A DNA stretch of 64,000 nucleotides from positions 156,079,151-156,143,150 of the forward strand of contig CP136068.1 of the NCBI GenBank assembly GCA_032622095.1, given 5' to 3'. Every line of letters begins with the position of its first letter. The stretch's first letter is position 1. Position numbers and translations under genes: made by a program. Shown here in pieces: positions 20,022 to 32,913 of this stretch. The stretch is from Siphonodentalium dalli (taxonomy: Eukaryota > Mollusca > Scaphopoda > Gadilida > Siphonodentaliidae). Below the pieces are notes generated by a model. It ran no database searches. It was given only the letters and a program-made list of their open reading frames with translations, and was not told the origin of the DNA.

Positions 20022-22760
20022 ATGGAAGATTTAAAAATATCTCATATCAATATTAATGGCCTCAGAGGTCACAGACAAGAAATAATGGAATATATCGAAG
20101 ATTACAAACCACATATAATAGCACTTAACGAAACAAAATTAGATCATAAATCAAAAATCCGTTTTCCAGGATTTAACTTAATACGAAAAGACCGAAATTG
20201 CCACGGCGGAGGTGTTGCCTTCCTTATCCAACACGGCCTAAAATACAAACTTGTAGAAAATATCGCACCTATTGATAATGATGGAAATGTTATTAATGAT
20301 GAAGTTATTGCTATAGATATCACTATTGACAACAAAAAAGTCACCATTATCTCCCTGTACTACCCTCCACAAATTACCTCTTCACCAAATCTAGAAACAC
20401 TTAAATTCTTTAAAACAAGAAACAAACAATGTATATTTTTAGGCGACTTCAACGCCAAACATCAAATTTTTAATAGCAAAGCAACAAACAAACATGGAGA
20501 CATCCTATTTGATATTAAAGAAGAATTAGAGCTTATTCACTTAAACGATTCTGGTGAGCCAACCCATTGTTCACCTCTAACAAGGGTATGGGATGTAATA
20601 GATCATGCGTTCGCTACGGAGGAAGCTGCCAAACTCTGCATCGAAACCACCATAGGTGCTGATGTTGGAAGCGATCACCTCCCGCTCGAACTAAAAATAA
20701 CAAAATTCAAAAGCAGCAAAGCAAAAGTCAAACTAAGAAGAAACATAGGCAAAGCCGACTGGCAAAAATTCAAGCAAGAAATCATTTCAAACCTGTCAAA
20801 CTCTGACTTAAATTCACCCAGAGCTCTAGAATTAGCTGCAATAAATATATCGGAAACACTTAACAACGCACTTAACTTAGCATGCCCCAAAAAAGAGGTA
20901 AAAACCCATACGTGGAGGGTGTCCAGAGATACACTGAATCTTATAAGGTTCAAAAGGAAAATACGGAGACTCTCGGCGAAGAACCCCCATGACAATGAAT
21001 ATAAAACACTGTATAATAACCTCAATAGACAAGTTAAACAAAAAATCAAAGAAGAAAAAAATGAATCCTGGAAAAAAATAACAGCCAGTCTTAATGACCT
21101 AAACATGGATAGAAAATTCTGGCTAACATTCAAAACGCTTACGGGCCAAGGGAACAATGCAGCATCAGATAATTCTAAATCAGTAACTGACCAAAATGGA
21201 AAAAAATCTGACAATGACCAAGAAAAAGCCCATATCTTCGCAGAGAGTCTACGCAAAATCCACACCACACATGAAGGCGATATATTTAACAAACGTTTTA
21301 AACGTTTCGTCAACGATTATATCGATGACAACTCAGAAATCTTCGCACCACTGCTAAAAGATAAAGTCGAACCAGGCGACGACGATCTCCTAATGACCGA
21401 AATCGATTTAGTAGAGGTGAGAAGGAATCTGAACCGGGGAAAACCTAACAAAGCACCCGGTGACGATGATATCACGTACGGCGTAATTAGACAGGCGCCG
21501 AGCGAGCTATTTATTCGCCTTACTAACCTATATAACAAATGCCTGAGACTGGGTTACTTCCCCAAAACATGGAAGACTGCAATAGGGACAATGATTCCAA
21601 AACCCGGCAAAGATCATACTATTCCAACCAACTATAGGCCCATCAGCTTACTAAAATGCACTGGTAAACTTTTTGAAAGGATTATTAGCACACGAATAAA
21701 GACTCATTTAGAGAGCATTAATTTTTTCAACAAACATCAACGGGCTTATAGGAGCGGGAAAGAGGGCATAGAACATGTATATCGATTAGCGGAAGATATT
21801 AGAACGGCAATAAGCAGACGCTGGGAAACCGGGGCCATATTCCTCGACGTTGAAAAAGCTTTTGATTCTGTATGGCACAATGGACTCAGATACAAACTCA
21901 GAACACGCACAGAACTACCACAAAAAATAGTTAGACTTCTATCATCGTTCTTAACACATAGAAATATAGCGGTTAAAATAAATGATGAAATTTCCGAAAC
22001 AGTAAACCTTAAAGCCGGCACCCCCCAGGGGTCAGTCTTAAGTCCTCTCCTTTTTTTAATGTACGTAAACGATATACCTTTAGAGTCTACACATAATGTA
22101 CATGCTTCACAATTTGCAGACGACATGGGCATATGGACACTAGCAAAAGGAAATAAATTAATTGAACTTAGACTGCAAAAACAACTCACAGAACTCGAAA
22201 AATGGTGTTCAAAATGGAGAATAAAACTAAATGCAAATAAAACACAGTTGGTAGTATTTGGGAACCTAACTCATAGATCAGAGCCAAAACTCACGCTATT
22301 TAACGAACCAATAAAACAAAACAAAGAAGCAACTCTGTTAGGATTCACTCTAGATGAGAACTTCAGACTTAAAAAGCATATTAAGAATATTTCAACTAAA
22401 GCTTTACAGAGAACCGCACTCCTAACGAGACTTCGGGGCACGGGGTGGGGGGTAAACCCAAGCACCCTAATCAAATTATACAAACAATTCATTCGCCCAG
22501 TCATGGAATACGGGGCAATAGTTACTTCAAAATGCAGTCAAACAAACCTATGCATATTGCAGCGGGCCCAAAATGTAGCACTTAGAAGAGCCCTTTTCGA
22601 ATTAAGGTCTACACCCATTTCTGCCCTTCATCTGACTGCAGACGTCCCATACATAAAACAAAGGCTTCAAGAACTGGCGGACCGAACATTAACCCGTATC
22701 AGTAACTCCAGTCTCATAACCGAACTAAATCTAAGAAAGTTACTCCTCAACAAGGACTAA
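20022..22760 (+). CDS. E1 ORF2: apurinic-type endonuclease and reverse transcriptase
   Basis: The 912-residue enzyme nicks target DNA and copies the element RNA from the nick. The APE endonuclease domain (about 1-225) has NETK with E37, GDFN with D142 and SDHLPL with D218 and H219. The reverse transcriptase domain (about 470-760) has NYRPISLL near 538, FLDVEKAFD with D609, GTPQGSVLSPL near 676 and catalytic FADD at 698-701. A thumb-like region follows. I see no RNase H domain and no C-terminal zinc motif, in line with Jockey elements of about 900 residues. All key residues are present and the frame is open, so it may be functional. Confidence 0.96.
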   Translation: MEDLKISHININGLRGHRQEIMEYIEDYKPHIIALNETKLDHKSKIRFPGFNLIRKDRNCHGGGVAFLIQHGLKYKLVENIAPIDNDGNVINDEVIAIDITIDNKKVTIISLYYPPQITSSPNLETLKFFKTRNKQCIFLGDFNAKHQIFNSKATNKHGDILFDIKEELELIHLNDSGEPTHCSPLTRVWDVIDHAFATEEAAKLCIETTIGADVGSDHLPLELKITKFKSSKAKVKLRRNIGKADWQKFKQEIISNLSNSDLNSPRALELAAINISETLNNALNLACPKKEVKTHTWRVSRDTLNLIRFKRKIRRLSAKNPHDNEYKTLYNNLNRQVKQKIKEEKNESWKKITASLNDLNMDRKFWLTFKTLTGQGNNAASDNSKSVTDQNGKKSDNDQEKAHIFAESLRKIHTTHEGDIFNKRFKRFVNDYIDDNSEIFAPLLKDKVEPGDDDLLMTEIDLVEVRRNLNRGKPNKAPGDDDITYGVIRQAPSELFIRLTNLYNKCLRLGYFPKTWKTAIGTMIPKPGKDHTIPTNYRPISLLKCTGKLFERIISTRIKTHLESINFFNKHQRAYRSGKEGIEHVYRLAEDIRTAISRRWETGAIFLDVEKAFDSVWHNGLRYKLRTRTELPQKIVRLLSSFLTHRNIAVKINDEISETVNLKAGTPQGSVLSPLLFLMYVNDIPLESTHNVHASQFADDMGIWTLAKGNKLIELRLQKQLTELEKWCSKWRIKLNANKTQLVVFGNLTHRSEPKLTLFNEPIKQNKEATLLGFTLDENFRLKKHIKNISTKALQRTALLTRLRGTGWGVNPSTLIKLYKQFIRPVMEYGAIVTSKCSQTNLCILQRAQNVALRRALFELRSTPISALHLTADVPYIKQRLQELADRTLTRISNSSLITELNLRKLLLNKD

Positions 22761-22818
22761 CCACCTAACACCCATTATTACTGAACTTGTATTTATTGAA
22801 TATATGCATACTATTACA

Positions 22819-23174
22819 TTGACTAACACCAAAATCAAAACATAGGTTAGCGGGCGCAAGCCCTAGATGACTCCTTGGGCGCTGATGAATGTCCTCGGGC
22901 GGTGTAGATACGCTTGTCGTGGCCGTAGTATAAGTTATCGAATAATTATCTCCTTCAAACCTAACTAACACTCATTGTATACCGGCATTCGCCAAAAAAA
23001 AAAAAAAAATACAAATTTTTTTTTGACTAACACCAAAATCAAAACATAGGATATCGGGCTCACGCCCTAGATGGCTCCTTGGGCGCTGATGAATGTCCTC
23101 GGGCGGCAATATACGCTTGTCGTGCCGTAGTATAAGCCGTCGAACAATTATCTCCTCCAAAATCAACTAACACT
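22819..23174 (+). repeat. Two tandem GC-rich ~153-bp repeats in the E1 3' region
   Basis: Copy 1 (22819-22972) and copy 2 (23023-23174) both begin TTGACTAACACCAAAATC and end in ACTAACACT. They share GCTCCTTGGGCGCTGATGAA-like and ACGCTTGTCGTG blocks and differ at scattered positions. A 50-base AT-rich linker with an A17 run separates them. The AT-rich element around them makes the GC-rich blocks stand out, and they may be a captured or structural RNA module. Confidence 0.8.
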
Positions 23175-24119
23175 ACTTAATTGACAACACTTCCTTTACA
23201 GAAATTGTGTATATATATCCAATATTTTTACAAATACATTAAAAACAACCCAAAAAAAGCACAAAAACCAAAAAAAAAATATATTCACTGTATATATATA
23301 TATCCACATATACCATTGTCTACCATCATACATACTTTTTCAACCAATAAACTACAACAAGAACATGAAGGTGATTTCACTTACGCCCGCGCCCTGGGAA
23401 CCCATTCAAACTGGGGGAATATGCAATCAATTCTATAACAGGCACTGCCCGCCACCAATATAATTACAAATTCACTTTCAGAAGCTAGCGCTTTGTCATA
23501 CACATTCCACTCACCTAACAACACCAACCAAGCGGGATCCGGCTTGAAAACCGACCCAGCACTAGCTTGGGGTGGGGTGCAGGAACTACAGACCCATAAG
23601 TGGTCATAGCTCTAAACGAGTTAGGAGCGGCATATACCAAAATATGCTAGCCCCGCTTGCCTCTCTGTCTTTTCTTCGGGAGTAGGACGGCTCACGGCTC
23701 AAGAACTGAACACACTGAAATGTACTAAATGTATATAAATGTTTTTAAAAAAATAAAGAAATTACCAAAAATATAAAACCAAAAATCTATTGAATGTAAT
23801 CATATATATCTCTGTACAAAACCATTTGCAAATATCGTCAACAATTAAAGTATATCTTGTATAAAATCTTCGGATTTACTTCACCTATCGGAACCCAAAT
23901 AACTCTACACATAAAATTGTCAGAGTCTTCACTTACGCCCGCGCTATGGGATGCAGGGTGGTCCACACAGACACAACGAAACGAAATAAACAAAACATAC
24001 TGTCTCTGCGCATTTGGCTATAGCAGAATAGCGGTATGATGGCGCATTGAATCACATTGAATCACACGCTCTGTCTTGCGGTTGTTTTTTAAACAACTAA
24101 CAAACTAACACCATTTTAA
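23175..24119 (+). other. Remainder of the E1 3' region
   Basis: Non-coding. The phrase CTTACGCCCGCGC occurs twice (about 23380 and 23932) and CTAACAC-type motifs recur. No gene is supported in this 0.95-kb segment. Confidence 0.5.
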
Positions 24120-24433
24120 AATTATAACACGGGGCCCCGCTCCTTTTCAGCGCACCAGATGACACGCTCAGCTCAACCATATATTAAATTAAAGGGACCC
24201 ACCGGGACACCCCCCACACCCCATATTAAAGCTCGTGGGCTATTCCCCAAATAATCCATCCAATCAATTCAATCAACGAAATAACATTAATTCATTATGT
24301 CCGCTTTTGCCGGGTTCAGACATGGTTGTTTTATGTGTGCTATATCTCCAACAACAACAAACCGAGGGGTGAAGGAGAAGATCACTCGATCTTTTCGACC
24401 ATCCCGGGCGCTCCGCGCCCATCTACTCACTCA
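24120..24433 (+). promoter_or_regulatory. E1 3' tail with two terminal hairpins
   Basis: GGGTGAAGG (24367-24375), hairpin AAGATC-ACTC-GATCTT (24378-24393), CGACCATCC (24396-24404) and hairpin GGGCGC-TCC-GCGCCC (24406-24420), then ATCTACTCACTCA to the junction. The 314 bases match the unit-8 fragment at 46209-46524 with only about ten differences. Related LINEs use 3' stem-loops as the site where reverse transcription starts; the same role is inferred here. Confidence 0.8.
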
Positions 24434-24445
24434 CGAGTAAAAGGT
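24434..24445 (+). repeat. Target-site duplication of E1, right copy
   Basis: CGAGTAAAAGGT, identical to 18023-18034. Confidence 0.95.
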
Positions 24446-25200
24446 GTATAGATTGAGTGTGATTTTGCCATCGGCTTTTGTTTATTCATTATTTTCTTTA
24501 ATGTTCGTAAAATCAAAAGAACTGGACACGATAAAAAAGATACCTTTCGGGAAATATTTATCACAAAAAGTGTTCTTTTAGCGAATAAACTGACTGGGAG
24601 AGAACACAAATACATTTTCAAGCATTCTCTTTTTTATGTTTTAATCTGAATCAGATATTTTTTGGCGATATCATTAGCCATGTTAGTTTTCAATAATTTG
24701 ACATTACGTGTTTCTGGGCCACTGGGAATGGATTGAGGGGGGGGGGGGTGGAGGGAGGGGTTAGCAATTTTTCTACTTCAATTTCCTCCCGTGATTTCTG
24801 GCGTCTATATTGCTTAATAAGTAGAAAGTCGTATATATTCATGATGTTGCAAAAGAAATTTATATAACTTACAGGAAATGGGTTCATGTGAATAATAGCG
24901 CGATCGTCCTATATGTGTTTGTTCGTGAATTATCACCATTTGATCATAGTACAACACCCGCCACCCCCCCCCCCCCAGTCTTGTTTTATTTGTTTCAATA
25001 CACCCACATGACCTGGTATTGTATGTGTATACTGGCCGTCCGTGCCTTTGACATGTATATATGACAAATGGGATAACTTTGTAATTCTGATTTCAGGTCG
25101 ATTTGATTAGATTAGGATTGCAGGTTGAAATTTTATAATTTAAGCTTGAAAGTAGGGTTATAGCATTTTTAAAATGTTTCTCTTTGTGAAAAATTTAGTT

Positions 25201-25216
25201 GGCCCTGAAAAGGGCC
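25201..25216 (-). promoter_or_regulatory. Histone 3' stem-loop, H1 unit 3
   Basis: Perfect hairpin 40 bases after the stop. Confidence 0.97.
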
Positions 25217-25256
25217 GTTTGTAAAACTGGTTTCAAGACCAGAATGGATAGCGGAA

Positions 25257-25823
25257 TTATTTCGTCGCTTTCTTGGTAGCTGGCTTCTTTTTGGGAGTAG
25301 CCTTGGCTTTCGGTGGCTTTGCTGCTTTCTTCGCCGGGGATTTAGCCGTGGATGTTTTTGGTTTTGCAGCTGGCTTCTTTTTAGCTGGTGATTTCTTTGG
25401 TTTCGCAACCTTCTTCGTGTCTTTCTTTTCTGCAGCTTTATTAGGCTTGGCAGCACCTTTCTTAGCTGGTGACTTCGCCTTCGGGTTTGGTTTAGCAGCT
25501 ACTGGTTTCTTTGGCTTTGGCTTCTCAACTTTTGCTGTGCCAATTCCAAAGGACCCGGATGCTCCAGTTCCCTTGGCCTGCTTCAGCGAGTCATTTTTAA
25601 CTCCAGCCTTTAGAGCCACCTTCAGTCTGTTGTTGACTGCCTTTGCATCATTTCCAAGGGTGAAGTTGGCCATGATGTACTTCAAAATAGCTTGTCGCGA
25701 AGACCCTCCTCGTTCTTTTAATTCTTTAACGGCAGCTATGACCATCTCGTTGTACTTTGGATGATCGGGTGTTTTCTTCGGTGCAGCCTTCTTCTTTGGA
25801 GTTGCGGTTGCAGTTTCAGCCAT
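25257..25823 (-). CDS. H1: Linker histone H1, unit 3
   Basis: Protein identical to unit 1. E1 lies downstream of this gene, more than 750 bases beyond its stem-loop, so the gene and its promoter are intact although 6.4 kb now separate it from the H3 of the same unit. Confidence 0.98.
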   Translation of the reverse strand: MAETATATPKKKAAPKKTPDHPKYNEMVIAAVKELKERGGSSRQAILKYIMANFTLGNDAKAVNNRLKVALKAGVKNDSLKQAKGTGASGSFGIGTAKVEKPKPKKPVAAKPNPKAKSPAKKGAAKPNKAAEKKDTKKVAKPKKSPAKKKPAAKPKTSTAKSPAKKAAKPPKAKATPKKKPATKKATK

Positions 25824-27556
25824 AATTATTTTCGAGTGAACTGTAAAGAGATTGTGAGGTTGACGAGTGTCTGTTTGAAAATGCCGACCGCGAAATAAGC
25901 TGGCCTAATTGTGATAGAGCGCGGGCGAAAATGAAAACACCCGGCTTCCGACAAAGGCCTGGGCGCATTTTGTTAATTTGTGTTTGTGTATGTTCAGTTA
26001 TCGCCATATTTTACAAAAACCTATTGCAATTTTGCCAAAAGGAATTCACCATCTGTTGCGTGATATATTTTTCTATATGGTTTGTTCATTTTCTCAAAAC
26101 TTCAGGCGAGAGATCAATATGTTTTTGGCAGTCAAAATTTTCAACTAAGATTTTGCGGTCAGCCATGTTCGCGAATTCCGCCCGCACACCACACACTTCA
26201 AAAGATCAAACTGCCGCGTGTTGGTATGCGTCTTTAAGTAGAGAATTAAAAGTCGAAATTTGTCAGCAAAGTGTTGTTTGGGAAGGTGGAAAAAAAACGA
26301 ACATGTGTAATTGGTTAGATATGAAAATCGGATCGTTGGGGAAGCTGTGGCGCGTTTTCGGTCTTTTTAGAGAGTTGGGTGTAAAAATGAACGAGCTAAT
26401 CCTAATATGACTGTGATCCAAGTAGGCCAACACGTGTGTAGGGCCTATATATATGCATTTGGGGGAAGGGAGGTCGGCATCGGGCGGGACCTATAATACT
26501 TAATATACTAAAGAATGAGGGAGAAATCGCCCCTCCTCCGACATTGTGTGCATATTTTTAACTTTAATAAAAGTTAAAAAAAATATAACGTTACAACTTG
26601 ACTACATGTAAATGAATTATCCGGGGTGGGGACGGATATTATACAATATCACATATATGTATAATGATAAATATCTACTCGCATATATGCGCTACAGTAC
26701 TCACAAACAACATCTGCCACCATTATAAATTGTGAACCACCGATTCGGATTCGTTGTTCAGAAATGAAATATTGACGTCGGATGGTTCCCCAATCAACAA
26801 GAGAGTGAGCACGAAGTATTTCTGAGGTGAACAGCAATCAGCTTAGCCAGGCTTGTAAAGGTCTGTCGCGTCGGTATCGACGCCGAGACAACAATTAAGG
26901 TCGCTCGATACCGGCTCCAATATCAGTCCTATATTCATTAGTCATTTTTATTAAATGTTTAAAATTTCCAAATAGTTACTTAGATATTATACTAATTTAT
27001 TGCAAATGGTATATGTTGGGGTTAATGATCTGCAGTATCTGTCTATACATGCACAGGTATGTCATTATCATTTTGACTGAGGGGTTCTCGCGTTCTCGTT
27101 ACAGGCATGCTCCGTTTGCATTGATTGAAGATTGTCTATAATCTTTATATGGGATCTAATGCAAAATTGAACGATACTCGAAAATCATCTGAAAATGTGT
27201 CACCTCACCAGGGTCGAAGAAGTGAGTACTACTCATTCAAATTACTAACATGCATGTGTTAGTTGAGTTGACACTCATTTTATTGTTGATTACTAGTAAT
27301 GATGACTGGCACTAATATACCTGGTTCTTATATATCTCTTATATATATATAAGAACAAGACCAATACATAGTGGCATAACTGGTAGTATATATATATATA
27401 TATATCTATGTTTGTCATACATTATTTCCGATTCATTTGACATTGATTACCCCAACTATTCAGTCATTATTTGCTCGGTTTGCTGGCAATCATTATTTGC
27501 TAGGTTTGCTGGTAGAATTAGCAATTTTTAGAGTTTATCTTTAGTGAAATTTTGGT

Positions 27557-27572
27557 GGCCCTGAAAAGGGCC
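27557..27572 (-). promoter_or_regulatory. Histone 3' stem-loop, H3 unit 4
   Basis: Perfect hairpin. Confidence 0.97.
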
Positions 27573-27606
27573 GTTTGTCTTTCTATTCGACACTGGGTCG
27601 TAAGAA

Positions 27607-28029
<423 letters not shown>

Positions 28030-29031
28030 TCAAAGTCGAATTGTGAAATTTTCTGAAACGGCATACCTATATCGCCAGAAGCATTGTGCGAACAACACTC
28101 AGCGATTGGTTGTTCCGACTGCAACTAACATCCGCCATTGGATGTTGTACTCGCAATCTGATTGGTTCCTACTCTACACTGTGACTGGCCATCAGCGAGC
28201 TCGGTGGTGAGAAGTAAATGTTACCTTGATCCTCGTGATTTGGAGAATCTTGTAGCAGGAAATGCGAGTAAAAGGTGTATAGATTGAGTGTGATTTTGCC
28301 ATCGGCTTTTGTTTATTCATTATTTTCTTTAATGTTCGTAAAATCAAAAGAACTGGACACGATAAAAAAGATACCTTTCGGGAAATATTTATCACAAAAA
28401 GTGTTCTTTTAGCGAATAAACTGACTGGGAGAGAACACAAATACATTTTCAAGCATTCTCTTTTTTATGTTTTAATCTGAATCAGATATTTTTTGGCGAT
28501 ATCATTAGCCATGTTAGTTTTCAATAATTTGACATTACGTGTTTCTGGGCCACTGGGAATGGATTGAGGGGGGGGGGGGTGGAGGGAGGGGTTAGCAATT
28601 TTTCTACTTCAATTTCCTCCCGTGATTTCTGGCGTCTATATTGCTTAATAAGTAGAAAGTCGTATATATTCATGATGTTGCAAAAGAAATTTATATAACT
28701 TACAGGAAATGGGTTCATGTGAATAATAGCGCGATCGTCCTATATGTGTTTGTTCGTGAATTATCACCATTTGATCATAGTACAACACCCGCCACCCCCC
28801 CCCCCCCAGTCTTGTTTTATTTGTTTCAATACACCCACATGACCTGGTATTGTATGTGTATACTGGCCGTCCGTGCCTTTGACATGTATATATGACAAAT
28901 GGGATAACTTTGTAATTCTGATTTCAGGTCGATTTGATTAGATTAGGATTGCAGGTTGAAATTTTATAATTTAAGCTTGAAAGTAGGGTTATAGCATTTT
29001 TAAAATGTTTCTCTTTGTGAAAAATTTAGTT

Positions 29032-29047
29032 GGCCCTGAAAAGGGCC
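29032..29047 (-). promoter_or_regulatory. Histone 3' stem-loop, H1 unit 4
   Basis: Perfect hairpin. Confidence 0.97.
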
Positions 29048-29087
29048 GTTTGTAAAACTGGTTTCAAGACCAGAATGGATAGCGGAA

Positions 29088-29654
29088 TTATTTCGTCGCT
29101 TTCTTGGTAGCTGGCTTCTTTTTGGGAGTAGCCTTGGCTTTCGGTGGCTTTGCTGCTTTCTTCGCCGGGGATTTAGCCGTGGATGTTTTTGGTTTTGCAG
29201 CTGGCTTCTTTTTAGCTGGTGATTTCTTTGGTTTCGCAACCTTCTTCGTGTCTTTCTTTTCTGCAGCTTTATTAGGCTTGGCAGCACCTTTCTTAGCTGG
29301 TGACTTCGCCTTCGGGTTTGGTTTAGCAGCTACTGGTTTCTTTGGCTTTGGCTTCTCAACTTTTGCTGTGCCAATTCCAAAGGACCCGGATGCTCCAGTT
29401 CCCTTGGCCTGCTTCAGCGAGTCATTTTTAACTCCAGCCTTTAGAGCCACCTTCAGTCTGTTGTTGACTGCCTTTGCATCATTTCCAAGGGTGAAGTTGG
29501 CCATGATGTACTTCAAAATAGCTTGTCGCGAAGACCCTCCTCGTTCTTTTAATTCTTTAACGGCAGCTATGACCATCTCGTTGTACTTTGGATGATCGGG
29601 TGTTTTCTTCGGTGCAGCCTTCTTCTTTGGAGTTGCGGTTGCAGTTTCAGCCAT
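29088..29654 (-). CDS. H1: Linker histone H1, unit 4
   Basis: Protein identical to unit 1; promoter and hairpin intact. Confidence 0.98.
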   Translation of the reverse strand: MAETATATPKKKAAPKKTPDHPKYNEMVIAAVKELKERGGSSRQAILKYIMANFTLGNDAKAVNNRLKVALKAGVKNDSLKQAKGTGASGSFGIGTAKVEKPKPKKPVAAKPNPKAKSPAKKGAAKPNKAAEKKDTKKVAKPKKSPAKKKPAAKPKTSTAKSPAKKAAKPPKAKATPKKKPATKKATK

Positions 29655-31385
29655 AATTATTTTCGAGTGAACTGTAAAGAGATTGTGAGGTTGACGAGTG
29701 TCTGTTTGAAAATGCCGACCGCGAAATAAGCTGGCCTAATTGTGATAGAGCGCGGGCGAAAATGAAAACACCCGGCTTCCGACAAAGGCCTGGGCGCATT
29801 TTGTTAATTTGTGTTTGTGTATGTTCAGTTATCGCCATATTTTACAAAAACCTATTGCAATTTTGCCAAAAGGAATTCACCATCTGTTGCGTGATATATT
29901 TTTCTATATGGTTTGTTCATTTTCTCAAAACTTCAGGCGAGAGATCAATATGTTTTTGGCAGTCAAAATTTTCAACTAAGATTTTGCGGTCAGCCATGTT
30001 CGCGAATTCCGCCCGCACACCACACACTTCAAAAGATCAAACTGCCGCGTGTTGGTATGCGTCTTTAAGTAGAGAATTAAAAGTCGAAATTTGTCAGCAA
30101 AGTGTTGTTTGGGAAGGTGGAAAAAAAACGAACATGTGTAATTGGTTAGATATGAAAATCGGATCGTTGGGGAAGCTGTGGCGCGTTTTCGGTCTTTTTA
30201 GAGAGTTGGGTGTAAAAATGAACGAGCTAATCTTAATATGACTGTGATCCAAGTAGGCCAACACGTGTGTAGGGCCTATATATATGCATTTGGGGGAAGG
30301 GAGGTCGGCATCGGGCGGGACCTATAATACTTAATATACTAAAGAATGAGGGAGAAATCGCCCCTCCTCCGACATTGTGTGCATATTTTTAACTTTAATA
30401 AAAGTTAAAAAAAATATAACGTTACAACTTGACTACATGTAAATGAATTATCCGGGGTGGGGACGGATATTATACAATATCACATATATGTATAATGATA
30501 AATATCTACTCGCATATATGCGCTACAGTACTCACAAACAACATCTGCCACCATTATAAATTGTGAACCACCGATTCGGATTCGTTGTTCAGAAATGAAA
30601 TATTGACGTCGGATGGTTCCCCAATCAACAAGAGAGTGAGCACGAAGTATTTCTGAGGTGAACAGCAATCAGCTTAGCCAGGCTTGTAAAGGTCTGTCGC
30701 GTCGGTATCGACGCCGAGACAACAATTAAGGTCGCTCGATACCGGCTCCAATATCAGTCCTATATTCATTAGTCATTTTTATTAAATGTTTAAAATTTCC
30801 AAATAGTTACTTAGATATTATACTAATTTATTGCAAATGGTATATGTTGGGGTTAATGATCTGCAGTATCTGTCTATACATGCACAGGTATGTCATTATC
30901 ATTTTGACTGAGGGGTTCTCGCGTTCTCGTTACAGGCATGCTCCGTTTGCATTGATTGAAGATTGTCTATAATCTTTATATGGGATCTAATGCAAAATTG
31001 AACGATACTCGAAAATCATCTGAAAATGTGTCACCTCACCAGGGTCGAAGAAGTGAGTACTACTCATTCAAATTACTAACATGCATGTGTTAGTTGAGTT
31101 GACACTCATTTTATTGTTGATTACTAGTAATGATGACTGGCACTAATATACCTGGTTCTTATATATCTCTTATATATATATAAGAACAAGACCAATACAT
31201 AGTGGCATAACTGGTAGTATATATATATATATATCTATGTTTGTCATACATTATTTCCGATTCATTTGACATTGATTACCCCAACTATTCAGTCATTATT
31301 TGCTCGGTTTGCTGGCAATCATTATTTGCTAGGTTTGCTGGTAGAATTAGCAATTTTTAGAGTTTATCTTTAGTGAAATTTTGGT

Positions 31386-31401
31386 GGCCCTGAAAAGGGC
31401 C
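31386..31401 (-). promoter_or_regulatory. Histone 3' stem-loop, H3 unit 5
   Basis: Perfect hairpin. Confidence 0.97.
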
Positions 31402-31435
31402 GTTTGTCTTTCTATTCGACACTGGGTCGTAAGAA

Positions 31436-31858
<423 letters not shown>

Positions 31859-32857
31859 TCAAAGTCGAATTGTGAAATTTTCTGAAACGGCATACCTATA
31901 TCGCCAGAAGCATTGTGCGAACAACACTCAGCGATTGGTTGTTCCGACTGCAACTAACATCCGCCATTGGATGTTGTACTCGCAATCTGATTGGTTCCTA
32001 CTCTACACTGTGACTGGCCATCAGCGAGCTCGGTGGTGAGAAGTAAATGTTACCTTGATCCTCGTGATTTGGAGAATCTTGTAGCAGGAAATGCGAGTAA
32101 AAGGTGTATAGATTGAGTGTGATTTTGCCATCGGCTTTTGTTTATTCATTATTTTCTTTAATGTTCGTAAAATCAAAAGAACTGGACACGATAAAAAAGA
32201 TACCTTTCGGGAAATATTTATCACAAAAAGTGTTCTTTTAGCGAATAAACTGACTGGGAGAGAACACAAATACATTTTCAAGCATTCTCTTTTTTATGTT
32301 TTAATCTGAATCAGATATTTTTTGGCGATATCATTAGCCATGTTAGTTTTCAATAATTTGACATTACGTGTTTCTGGGCCACTGGGAATGGATTGAGGGG
32401 GGGGGGTGGAGGGAGGGGTTAGCAATTTTTCTACTTCAATTTCCTCCCGTGATTTCTGGCGTCTATATTGCTTAATAAGTAGAAAGTCGTATATATTCAT
32501 GATGTTGCAAAAGAAATTTATATAACTTACAGGAAATGGGTTCATGTGAATAATAGCGCGATCGTCCTATATGTGTTTGTTCGTGAATTATCACCATTTG
32601 ATCATAGTACAACACCCGCCACCCCCCCCCCCCAGTCTTGTTTTATTTGTTTCAATACACCCACATGACCTGGTATTGTATGTGTATACTGGCCGTCCGT
32701 GCCTTTGACATGTATATATGACAAATGGGATAACTTTGTAATTCTGATTTCAGGTCGATTTGATTAGATTAGGATTGCAGGTTGAAATTTTATAATTTAA
32801 GCTTGAAAGTAGGGTTATAGCATTTTTAAAATGTTTCTCTTTGTGAAAAATTTAGTT

Positions 32858-32873
32858 GGCCCTGAAAAGGGCC
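32858..32873 (-). promoter_or_regulatory. Histone 3' stem-loop, H1 unit 5
   Basis: Perfect hairpin. Confidence 0.97.
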
Positions 32874-32913
32874 GTTTGTAAAACTGGTTTCAAGACCAGA
32901 ATGGATAGCGGAA

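Larger units (their letters stand above)
18035..24433 (+). mobile_element. E1: full-length Jockey-type non-LTR retrotransposon
   Basis: The 6399-bp insertion has a 302-bp 5' leader, ORF1 (gag-like, zinc knuckles), ORF2 (APE endonuclease plus reverse transcriptase, no visible RNase H domain) and an unusually long 1673-bp 3' region ending in paired hairpins and CTACTCACTCA rather than poly-A. The exact 12-bp duplication and two open frames point to a recent, possibly still competent copy. The element order and domain set suggest the Jockey group; clade placement needs a tree of the reverse transcriptase. Confidence 0.95.

Noticed and set aside
22882-23092. CTGATGA in both GC-rich repeats of E1 as a possible hammerhead ribozyme core
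   Set aside because: No GAAA partner box at the required place after a stem II, so the catalytic core cannot be formed.
22819-23174. 5S rRNA-like start (CTACGGCCAC) on the reverse strand of the E1 repeat
   Set aside because: Similarity ends after about ten bases and the internal promoter boxes are not recognisable.
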